NCBI GenBank assembly: GCA_030627265.1
Contig: DAOUSK010000012.1
Span: 1-32,731 of the forward strand
Direction of reading: 5' to 3'
Length of the DNA: 32,731 bases
Origin: Methylococcaceae bacterium
GTDB lineage: Bacteria; Pseudomonadota; Gammaproteobacteria; Methylococcales; Methylomonadaceae
A program made the position numbers and the translations under genes. Shown here piece after piece: positions 7,832-15,618 of this stretch. Position 1 is the first letter of the stretch. Each line of letters opens with the position of its first letter. Under the pieces are notes generated by a model, which did no database searches, was not told the DNA's origin, and saw nothing but the letters and a program-made list of their open reading frames with translations.

Positions 7832-10800
7832 TCAATTTATCCTTAACAAAGTCTCAAACTTCTCAATAGGCACAGGCTGACTAAATAGATAGCCTTGGTA
7901 GTTTGTGCAGCCTTTGTTGAGCAAACGTTGGCGTTGTTCTTCGGTTTCCACGCCTTCAGCGATAACACCTAAGCCTAAGCTGCGTGCCATCGCAATAATG
8001 GTGAGTACAATAGCTTGGTCGCTTGTATTGGTAGTGATGTCAATGATAAATGATTGGTCAATCTTCAATTGATGGAGTGGTAATTCTTTGAGATATTGTA
8101 GTGATGAGTAGCCTGTACCAAAATCATCTAATTCGAATTTAATACCAATCGCTTGTAAGGCTTTCATGGTGGCAATGCTGTCATCTGCCTTATTTAGTAA
8201 TAGGCTTTCAGTGATCTCTAGGTTGAGTAGTTCGGGGTTAATAGCATAGTTTGCAATAGCAGTCTTCACTTGCTCTACAAAGTTAGCTTGGCTAAACTGT
8301 ATAGCGCTGATATTGATTGAAAGGCTCAGGTTTTGAGTTAATGTATCTTGCTGCCATATTTGCAGTTGGGCGCAGGCTGTTTCTAGTACCCATTGGCCGA
8401 TAGGTAGGATGAGTTTTGACTCTTCTGCAGCCGGAATAAAATCATCGGGTGAAATAATGCCTTGTGTGGGATGATGCCAACGAATTAAGGCTTCAGCACC
8501 GACAGCTTGGCCTGTCTGGTCAACTTGTATTTGGTAATAAAGTTCAAATTGCTGTTGTTCAATAGCACGTCGTAGGAATTTTTCTAACTCAGCACGGGCG
8601 TGAATGACTTCTTGCATTTTAGGCTCAAAGAAACGCAGTGCATTGCGGCCATCTTGCTTGGCTTGATACATTGCAATGTCGGCCTGCTTTAATAGATCTA
8701 CTGATTTTGTCTGTTGCTTATCAAACAGAGTAATACCGATACTGGAGCTGCTGTTATAAGTATGAACGTCGAGAGCGTATGGCGCATTAAGCGCTGCTAG
8801 TATTTTACGTCCCGCCGCTTCGGCATGAGTTGCTGCATCTACCTCTTGGCCGCCGACATCCTCTAATAACACCACGAATTCATCGCCCCCTATTCGCGCT
8901 GCTGTGTCACTTTTCCGTAAACAATTAGTTAAGCGTTTCGCCGTCTGTTGTAAAAGCAGGTCACCAAAATTATGCCCCAGGGTATCATTGAGTGTCTTAA
9001 AATTATCGAGGTCGAGAAATAGTAAGGCCCCGTATTGCCCCGTACGAGTGCTAGCAGATAAAGCGTGCGTAAGGCGCTCTAGTAATAGTCGTCTATTCGG
9101 TAACGAGGTGAGCGGATCGAAGAAGGCTAGATTTTTAATTTCGTTGAGAGCCGCTTTGCTCTTGGTTATGTCGGTCAAAGTAATAACGTAATTAGTGGTG
9201 ATGCCCGCTGTGTCTTTCACGGCAGTGATAATGAGTTGCGCAGGATAAATGTCGCCACTCATGCGTTGGTTCAAAAATTCACCTTCCCAAGCTCCTGTGT
9301 CATAGATAGTTTTCCACATCGCGGTATAAAATGCTTTGTCCTGTTTAGCTGAGTTTAGAAATTGAGCTACTTTGCCAATCACTTCTTTTGGCTTATAGCC
9401 TGTGATAGTGGTAAAGGCATGGTTGACACGCAAAATTATTTTATCACTATCTGTTACCATCATGCCTTCTTGGGACTCAAAAGCGGTGGCAGCAATACGG
9501 AGCTCTTTCTCGGCTTGTTTGCGCTCAGTGATATCTTCAATAATGCCGTCAATACTAAGTACTTCACCATTTTTGTTGCGAGTCGCATGGGAGGAAACAT
9601 GAAGCGTGCGTACATTACCATCTGAATGTGTAAAATACATCTCATGCTGAGAGAAACTGATTTCTCCTGTCACCATTTGGATGATTTTTTCTTGTGTTGT
9701 TTCCAGTACTCCAGGCAACCAATCAACAATAGCCCCCCAGCTTGCACCCATCGCAAACTCCTTAGAAAGGCCAAAAACATTGATGATACCATCACTGACA
9801 TAAAGCAAATCGCCATTCAAATTATGGCTGTAAATAACAAATTTTTCACCAACGCCATCGAGTAACTCTTGGTATCTTTTCTGGCTCTCATGTAAAGCAC
9901 GTTCTGCAAGTTTACGCTCAGTAATATTACGAGCAATACCTAGCACCCCAATAAGCTTACCTTGTTCATTTAGTATAGGCGTTTTTATAGTTTCGAATTG
10001 TCCAGGATGATTGCTGTTAGCAAAGGTTAACTCTTCCTCGTTGATGCTAGGCTTACCCGCTAACATTGCTAGTTGGTCATGTTCTCGAAAAAAATCAGCC
10101 GTTTTTTTATCTACAAAATCGTAATCGGTCTTGCCGATAATATCGGCCTTTTTAGTACCAAATAATTTTTCAAATATAAGGTTGCAAGACAGGTAGACGC
10201 CATCTGCATCTTTTAACCATATTAAGTCTGGAATAGCATTTACTAAGGTATTGATTCGAGACTCACTTTCTCTTAGTGCCTGTTCGACTTGTTTTTCTTT
10301 AGTAATGTCGGTATTGGTGCCTAGCATACGCGTAGGGTTTCCACTGGCATCATAAAATATCTGCGCCCTAGCTTGGAGGTGATGTATCTCTCCATTCGGC
10401 CATACAGTACGGAACTGATGGTTAAATGGACGTTTTCCCGAGATCGACTCCTGAATAAGCTGATGAGAGATCGCAAGGTCATCAGGGTGCAGCCATTTCA
10501 TCCAAGTTTCAACAGAGTTGTTAAAATCTGCACGTTTCCTATCGTAGAAAGAAAGTATTAAGTCATCGCACAGCAACTCTTTTGTAAGCAAGTTAAAGTC
10601 CCATATACCAATGCCATTATGGGAGGTAGCTAAAGCCAACCGCTCTTCTTTTTCTTTTAATAATTTTTCAACTATTTTTCTATTAGTAATGTCACGAATA
10701 GTCGTATAAAGCAGGTTTTTTCCGTCTATCACCAATGAGTTTATTAATATATCTGCATCAAATGGTTTGCCTGAGTCAGCTCGCTTATGTATCCATTCGA

Positions 10801-11974
10801 AGTGAACGGTACCATTTTTCATTGCAGTTTCAATGTAATGTCTGGATAGGGTAATGGAGTCGGTGCCACAAGCTTGTATAGGCGGAGATAAGTCACTAGG
10901 GTGGAAGGTGCGAAGCTCTTCCTGAGAGTGCAATCCAAATAAGTCTAGGGCAGCTTGATTGCAATCAGAAAAAAATTGTCCGTCAAACATAACAATAGGA
11001 TCAGCCGAGGTATTAAATAAGGTGTGATATTTTTCTTCAGAATGCGCCAATGATGTTGCTGATAATTTACTTTCATGTTCCAATTTAATTAAATTGGATT
11101 GGGTTTTAGCTAGCCATCCAAGTACGCTACTTTCTTTACCTACGGGCACATTGATGACTGAAGTAAAATCAGCGCTACCAATTTTTGCAATTTCACTCTG
11201 AATTTCGCTGGGGTCACCGCCTAATTGGCCTTTCAATAGGGAGTAAAGGCGGGATAAAGTGAAGATTAAAGCCAATACAAAGCCGACGCATACAACTAAC
11301 AGGGTGAGGGCAGTTCCTTCTGCATGACTAATTGCCGTGCTAGTGCGTTTATTCACCAAAGAAGAAACCTCATTGATGGGTCTCATAATGTCAGCTTTTG
11401 CTTGGTGGTAGCTATCATCATATAGCAGCTCAAGCGCCTTGATTTTGCCATTAGTTTCCGATGCTTCAAATAACTTCATAGCCTTAAATTCAAGCTTTGC
11501 CAAGTTATCTGATAGGACTTTTGAATTTGATAGTTTTTGTAGCTCTTGTTCAGGGAAGCCTGCCGGCTTCATTAAATCAAGTAGTGCAATGGCTGGGTCG
11601 AGGTTAACGCTTGGTTGAATTTCGCCGGTGAGAGCAAGGTCCCAATACACTCGATTGTAGTTTTTGGGGCGAGGTGTTTTTCCATTGCGAATTTTGAGAA
11701 TTTCTTGGTGGTATGTTTTATAGCGAGGGTTGCCTGTGGCTACGTATGTTCGTACCATACGTGTTAGATCGTCTGATGACTGACGCAATTCATCCGTTAA
11801 TTCATAGGATTGAATGCGGGTGTTGTTCGCTTGATCAATTTGTTTTGCTGACCAAAGGTAAATTGAGAAAACAGCGGTAATGAGAATAATCATGCCAGCC
11901 GTCAGCATTAGGTAGCTCGTAAATGCATCCGAGCTTACATTTTTTATAGCAGAAGGGCTGGTTTTTGTGGTCAT
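7832..11974 (-). CDS. Membrane PAS(x5)-GGDEF-EAL cyclic di-GMP signalling protein
   Basis: Inner-membrane sensor that could make and degrade c-di-GMP. In 1380 residues I see a transmembrane helix at about 22-44, a mostly helical, presumably periplasmic, sensory segment of about 175 residues, and a second helix at about 221-243. Five PAS domains then start near 311, 441, 570, 693 and 825; PAS2 looks PAS_3-like, and most end in a DIT-type motif. The GGDEF domain has an intact GGDEF at 1029-1033, with an RKSD inhibitory I-site five residues before it. The EAL domain has intact EALIRW at 1161 and DDFGTGYSS, so both active sites look competent. The gene stands alone, divergent from the DUF4381-VWA operon. 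The ligand or signal cannot be read from sequence. Confidence 0.93.
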   Translation of the reverse strand: MTTKTSPSAIKNVSSDAFTSYLMLTAGMIILITAVFSIYLWSAKQIDQANNTRIQSYELTDELRQSSDDLTRMVRTYVATGNPRYKTYHQEILKIRNGKTPRPKNYNRVYWDLALTGEIQPSVNLDPAIALLDLMKPAGFPEQELQKLSNSKVLSDNLAKLEFKAMKLFEASETNGKIKALELLYDDSYHQAKADIMRPINEVSSLVNKRTSTAISHAEGTALTLLVVCVGFVLALIFTLSRLYSLLKGQLGGDPSEIQSEIAKIGSADFTSVINVPVGKESSVLGWLAKTQSNLIKLEHESKLSATSLAHSEEKYHTLFNTSADPIVMFDGQFFSDCNQAALDLFGLHSQEELRTFHPSDLSPPIQACGTDSITLSRHYIETAMKNGTVHFEWIHKRADSGKPFDADILINSLVIDGKNLLYTTIRDITNRKIVEKLLKEKEERLALATSHNGIGIWDFNLLTKELLCDDLILSFYDRKRADFNNSVETWMKWLHPDDLAISHQLIQESISGKRPFNHQFRTVWPNGEIHHLQARAQIFYDASGNPTRMLGTNTDITKEKQVEQALRESESRINTLVNAIPDLIWLKDADGVYLSCNLIFEKLFGTKKADIIGKTDYDFVDKKTADFFREHDQLAMLAGKPSINEEELTFANSNHPGQFETIKTPILNEQGKLIGVLGIARNITERKLAERALHESQKRYQELLDGVGEKFVIYSHNLNGDLLYVSDGIINVFGLSKEFAMGASWGAIVDWLPGVLETTQEKIIQMVTGEISFSQHEMYFTHSDGNVRTLHVSSHATRNKNGEVLSIDGIIEDITERKQAEKELRIAATAFESQEGMMVTDSDKIILRVNHAFTTITGYKPKEVIGKVAQFLNSAKQDKAFYTAMWKTIYDTGAWEGEFLNQRMSGDIYPAQLIITAVKDTAGITTNYVITLTDITKSKAALNEIKNLAFFDPLTSLPNRRLLLERLTHALSASTRTGQYGALLFLDLDNFKTLNDTLGHNFGDLLLQQTAKRLTNCLRKSDTAARIGGDEFVVLLEDVGGQEVDAATHAEAAGRKILAALNAPYALDVHTYNSSSSIGITLFDKQQTKSVDLLKQADIAMYQAKQDGRNALRFFEPKMQEVIHARAELEKFLRRAIEQQQFELYYQIQVDQTGQAVGAEALIRWHHPTQGIISPDDFIPAAEESKLILPIGQWVLETACAQLQIWQQDTLTQNLSLSINISAIQFSQANFVEQVKTAIANYAINPELLNLEITESLLLNKADDSIATMKALQAIGIKFELDDFGTGYSSLQYLKELPLHQLKIDQSFIIDITTNTSDQAIVLTIIAMARSLGLGVIAEGVETEEQRQRLLNKGCTNYQGYLFSQPVPIEKFETLLRIN

Positions 11975-12261
11975 ATTTTATAATAATTTAAGGCTGTCAT
12001 TTAAAAGCTCAGACGCTAGACATATCAGTTTTTTAAACCCCAAGTGTTTTCTAGGTTGTACCATGATTCTTTAATGAATAGCCAGAAATTTGAATGAATT
12101 ATCGTTCCTAAATGCTGCCCGACAAAATAATCACATAGAGACTTACAAAAGTATTTTCATAAGCATAAATTTGAACGCTTTCATGGATGCGTTAAAATAA
12201 GCTTTTTTTAAGCTATGCATTATTGAGTCGTCTCTCATTTTGTCATAAATAATGAGTTTAC

Positions 12262-12735
12262 ATGCCACAAACCCAACTCCCGCTCCGCGATATACAAATC
12301 CCAGAAGCCATTGGCTTATGGCCACCTGCAATCGGCTGGTGGGCGTTATCAGTCCTTATTCCTTTGTGTCTTTATCTTAGTTATAAGCTTTATAAACGGA
12401 TGACGCGTAAAACAGCGCTTAAATCGGTTAAAAAGCAGATAAAAGCGCTTAAAATCAACCAGCAATTAAATGATAAGAAAAAGTTAATTGAGCTTTCTAG
12501 CCTTATGCGTCGTACTGCTGTGAGTATTTTTCCACAGGAAGAGGTCGCCAGTTTAACAGGGAGTGAATGGTTAGATTTTTTAGATAGAAATTTACCGAAT
12601 ACATTATTTAATACAGCGTTAGGGCAGCTTTTAATTGATGCAGCTTATCGGAAATCACCCAAGCTAAGTGAGTTAAGCGCTTTATTTGAGTTATGTGAGA
12701 AGTGGTTAAACCAACAAAAAGAGCCAAAATTATGA
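12262..12735 (+). CDS. DUF4381 membrane protein
   Basis: 157 residues with the DUF4381 hallmark opening (LPLRDIQIPEAIGLWPPAIGWW, a Pro/Trp-rich stretch at about 6-27). A transmembrane helix follows (LSVLIPLCLYLSYKLY, about 29-45), then a basic cytoplasmic helical region. DUF4381 proteins sit in MoxR-DUF58-DUF4381-VWA operons, thought to form a membrane chaperone or stress-resistance assembly (Bat-type). It is the first gene of a three-gene unit, and its TGA stop overlaps the next start (ATGA at 12732-12735). No MoxR ATPase or DUF58 gene lies upstream: the neighbour is the divergent signalling gene. The exact function of the family is not established. Confidence 0.85.
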   Translation: MPQTQLPLRDIQIPEAIGLWPPAIGWWALSVLIPLCLYLSYKLYKRMTRKTALKSVKKQIKALKINQQLNDKKKLIELSSLMRRTAVSIFPQEEVASLTGSEWLDFLDRNLPNTLFNTALGQLLIDAAYRKSPKLSELSALFELCEKWLNQQKEPKL

Positions 12736-13715
12736 TGCATTTTGCTTGGCCCTGGGTTTTTATTTTATTGCCCTTACCGTGGTTAATACGACGCTTTTTT
12801 CCTGCCGTACAAACAGCAGAGCAATCTGCGCTAAAAGTTCCTTTTTTAGATGATTTTAAAGTGGCAGAAACTGAATTTGTCATGCGCGCACAAAAGCCGT
12901 GGGCATTATGGATAGCAGTATTCGCTTGGTGTTTGCTTGTGTTAGCAAGTAGCCGACCACAGTGGCTAGGTGATCCGATAGAACAAGGCATTAGCGGACG
13001 TGATTTAATGCTCGCCGTGGATTTATCTGGCAGTATGGATGCTAAAGACTTCATCGTTAAGGGTGAAGCGGTTGACCGCTTAACAGCAACTAAAGCTGTG
13101 GCATCTCAATTTATAGAAAAACGAGTAGGGGATCGCCTAGGGCTTATTTTATTTGGCACTAATGCTTATTTACAAACGCCCTTAACGTTTGACCGTAAAA
13201 CAGTACAAATTTTATTGAATGAAGCCGCGCTAGGCTTAGCTGGAGAAAGTACTGCGATAGGGGATGCCATCGGTTTAGCCATTAAACGCTTAAAATCAGA
13301 AGAAGTCAGTAGTCGCGTATTAATTTTATTAACTGATGGCGCGAATACAGCGGGCAATGTCACACCGTTGAAAGCCGCAGAACTGGCGGCCGAACACCAA
13401 TTAAAAATATATACTATCGGCATTGGCGCGGATGAAATGGTTGTGAAAAGTTTTTTTGGTTCGCGCAAGGTAAATCCTTCCCGAGATTTAGATGAAAAAA
13501 CCTTAACGGCGATTGCAGAAAAAACCGGTGGGCAATATTTTCGTGCAAGAGATACGGCAGAGCTAGAAAAAATCTACCAAATTTTAGATAAATTAGAACC
13601 TATCGAAAAAGACACACAATATTTTAGGCCGCGTAGTGAGCTATTCTTTTGGCCTTTGGGCGGCGCTTTAATACTGACTTTTTTCATTAGCATCCTACGA
13701 TTAAGAGCCTTATGA
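12732..13715 (+). CDS. BatA-like VWA-domain membrane protein
   Basis: An N-terminal membrane region (FILLPLPWLIRRFFP; then WALWIAVFAWCLLVLASSRP near 55-75) is followed by a von Willebrand A domain with the metal-site motif DLSGSMD near residue 93. TPLTFDR and LLTDGANTAGN supply the other metal-site residues. A C-terminal helix (FWPLGGALILTFFISILRL) anchors the end. I chose ATG 12732, which overlaps the upstream stop, over an in-frame GTG at 12702 that would lie well inside the DUF4381 gene; ATG 12735 is also possible. It overlaps the next gene by four bases (13712-13715). By family it is BatA-like, part of a putative MoxR-associated complex. Confidence 0.9.
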   Translation: MMHFAWPWVFILLPLPWLIRRFFPAVQTAEQSALKVPFLDDFKVAETEFVMRAQKPWALWIAVFAWCLLVLASSRPQWLGDPIEQGISGRDLMLAVDLSGSMDAKDFIVKGEAVDRLTATKAVASQFIEKRVGDRLGLILFGTNAYLQTPLTFDRKTVQILLNEAALGLAGESTAIGDAIGLAIKRLKSEEVSSRVLILLTDGANTAGNVTPLKAAELAAEHQLKIYTIGIGADEMVVKSFFGSRKVNPSRDLDEKTLTAIAEKTGGQYFRARDTAELEKIYQILDKLEPIEKDTQYFRPRSELFFWPLGGALILTFFISILRLRAL

Positions 13716-15472
13716 ATTTAACCGACCTTCACTTTATAAGGCCTTATTGGCTATTCGCATTATTAGCGCTGATAGGCATTATTTTTTATGCACTTAAGCA
13801 TAAATTACAGCAAGGCAATTGGCGGGCGGTTTGTGATGCTGAGCTGTTACCTTTTATTTTAGAGCAGAAACAAAGCAAACCGAGCTACATTCCTCTAACT
13901 GCCAGTAGTTTATCGGCTTTTTTGGTGATTATCGCTTTAGCTGGTCCCACTTGGGAGCGATTACCTAGCCCTGTTTTTAGAAACGCATCGGCATTGGTGG
14001 TTATTTTGGATTTATCTCGCTCAATGGATGCGAGTGATATCAAACCCTCACGCTTAATTCGGGCGCGTTACAAAATTGCTGATTTACTGGCGCAGCGTAA
14101 AGACGGGCAAACTGCTTTCATTGTTTATGCAGGGGATGCCTTTGCTGTTACGCCGATAACTGATGATACTGAAACGATTAATAGCCAGTTAAGCGTAACC
14201 ACCGACATTATGCCCAGCCAAGGCAGTAATACGGCGCGCGCATTAAATAAAGCGGTAGAGTTATTTAAAAACGCAGGCTTACAAAAAGGGCAGATATTAT
14301 TGGTGACAGACGATGATGAAATAGAACTAGCAGAAGATAGCTTGTCTCGTGGTTATTCATTATCTATTTTAGGGGTGGGTACCGCAGCGGGCGCGCCTAT
14401 AAAGCTAAACGAGGGTGGTTTTTTAAAAGACTCGCAAGGTGCGATCATTTTACCGCAGCTTAAAGAAAATGCCTTACGTCAATTTGCTTTGGCGCATGCT
14501 GGAATCTACTTAACTATTAGTGATAATAATGCTGATATTGAAGCGCTTACGCATTACTTTGATAAAGCGGCTAAACGATCTGAGGCAGTAGAAAATGACC
14601 TACTATTAGAGAATTGGCAAGAAGCGGGCGTATGGTTACTTTTACCCATTTTAATCTTAGCGTCACTGTCATTTAGGCGGGGTTTATTGAGTGTATTATT
14701 TTTGGTTTTAATGCCTTTTTCGCAAGACAGTTATGCGCTTGAGTGGCAAGATTTATGGCAAACACAAAACCAGCAAGCACAAAAAAATTATAACAAAGAA
14801 AACTATCAACAAGCGGCAGAGCAATTTTCCGATCCAGCTTGGCAAGCAGCGGCACAGTATAAAACACAGCAGCCAAATGAAATTGAGATGTTACCTGCCA
14901 ATAGCGATACGGCTTTTTATAATCAGGGAAATGTACAAGCAAAATCAGGTCAGTTAAAAGAAGCTATTGAATCGTACAAGCAGGCTTTAGCGATGAACCC
15001 TAAAAACGAAGATGCAAAATATAATCAAGAAGTGGTTGAAAAAGCTTTAGAAGAACAAGAAAAACAACAAAAAGATCAGGATCAAAAACCTTCGGATGAT
15101 AAAAAAGAGGGCGACAAAAAAGACGGCGATCAGCAAGAAGACAAAAATAAAGAATCAGAGCAAGGTGATAAAGACGAGCAAGAGTCGCAAGAAGAGCAAG
15201 ATTCAAAAGAAGGCGATGAGCCTGAAGAGCCAGAAAACTCTGAAAATGCACAAAAAAATCAGCCAGAAAAAGAGCCGTCAGAAGAGCAAGAGCCAGCAGA
15301 AGAAGGTGTGTCAGAGCCAAGCGATAAACCCCCCGAGCCAAGTGAGCAGGAGCAAGCTAACGAACAATGGCTAAATCGTATTCCTGATGATCCTTATGGC
15401 TTATTAAAACGAAAGTTTTTATACCAATACAGTCAACAGAAACAGCCACAAAAAAGTCAAAAAAAGTGGTGA
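13712..15472 (+). CDS. VWA-TPR membrane protein (BatB/BatC-like fusion)
   Basis: 586 residues. Membrane helices lie at about 12-30 and 60-78. A VWA domain with metal-site motif DLSRSMD near residue 100 and VTDDDEIE follows, then two hydrophobic segments at about 306-343. A TPR-type repeat region at about 398-450 (FYNQGNVQAKSGQLKEAIES) comes next. A long tail of Lys, Glu, Asp and Gln from about 445 to 560 ends in PDDPYGLLKRKFLYQY, a conserved C-terminal signature of these proteins. This matches the fused BatB plus BatC layout. The charged tail is low-complexity and probably disordered. It is the last gene of the tightly overlapping trio; no BatD/BatE gene follows. Confidence 0.9.
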   Translation: MNLTDLHFIRPYWLFALLALIGIIFYALKHKLQQGNWRAVCDAELLPFILEQKQSKPSYIPLTASSLSAFLVIIALAGPTWERLPSPVFRNASALVVILDLSRSMDASDIKPSRLIRARYKIADLLAQRKDGQTAFIVYAGDAFAVTPITDDTETINSQLSVTTDIMPSQGSNTARALNKAVELFKNAGLQKGQILLVTDDDEIELAEDSLSRGYSLSILGVGTAAGAPIKLNEGGFLKDSQGAIILPQLKENALRQFALAHAGIYLTISDNNADIEALTHYFDKAAKRSEAVENDLLLENWQEAGVWLLLPILILASLSFRRGLLSVLFLVLMPFSQDSYALEWQDLWQTQNQQAQKNYNKENYQQAAEQFSDPAWQAAAQYKTQQPNEIEMLPANSDTAFYNQGNVQAKSGQLKEAIESYKQALAMNPKNEDAKYNQEVVEKALEEQEKQQKDQDQKPSDDKKEGDKKDGDQQEDKNKESEQGDKDEQESQEEQDSKEGDEPEEPENSENAQKNQPEKEPSEEQEPAEEGVSEPSDKPPEPSEQEQANEQWLNRIPDDPYGLLKRKFLYQYSQQKQPQKSQKKW

Positions 15473-15548
15473 TTTAGCTAATAATATCTTCACTAAGCCT
15501 TATCGTAACAGACTTTTTTCGTTCTATTGCCAATCGGTGACTGGTAGT

Positions 15549-15555
15549 AGGAGGG
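15549..15555 (+). promoter_or_regulatory. Strong ribosome binding site for the leader ORF
   Basis: AGGAGGG at 15549-15555, six bases before ATG 15562. It is the best Shine-Dalgarno sequence near the start of the glucosylglycerate operon. It serves the short leader frame rather than the kinase ATG at 15609, which has none of its own. Confidence 0.65.
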
Positions 15556-15561
15556 AATGGT

Positions 15562-15618
15562 ATGATCATTGCTTTATCTATAATACTTCTAATCATCGCC
15601 GTACAGCTATGCAAATAA
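15562..15618 (+). CDS. 18-residue hydrophobic leader ORF
   Basis: ATG 15562 to TAA 15618 encodes MIIALSIILLIIAVQLCK, an almost purely hydrophobic peptide. A consensus Shine-Dalgarno (AGGAGGG) sits six bases upstream. The last ten bases overlap the start of the kinase-phosphatase gene (ATG 15609) in another frame. That gene has no Shine-Dalgarno of its own, so ribosomes finishing the leader could restart on it. It could be a translational-coupling leader, a tiny membrane protein, or chance. There is no run of one regulatory amino acid as in amino-acid attenuators, though Ile and Leu make up over half of it. Confidence 0.5.
   Translation: MIIALSIILLIIAVQLCK

Noticed and set aside
12192-12215. 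AAGCTTTTTTTAAGCT palindrome upstream of the DUF4381 gene
   Set aside because: A five-base stem of low G+C content; such structures are expected by chance in AT-rich DNA, and no terminator role makes sense there.
12143-12331. Minus-strand 62-codon frame in the gap before the DUF4381 gene
   Set aside because: It overlaps the real plus-strand DUF4381 start, shows no domain and lacks a ribosome site.
15000-15374. Frames in both strands across the VWA-TPR gene's tail
   Set aside because: They are by-products of the repetitive Lys/Glu/Gln codons of the low-complexity tail and have no protein-like features of their own.
15579-15584. TATAAT inside the leader ORF
   Set aside because: No -35 element at 16-19 bases upstream, and it lies within a well-initiated short reading frame.
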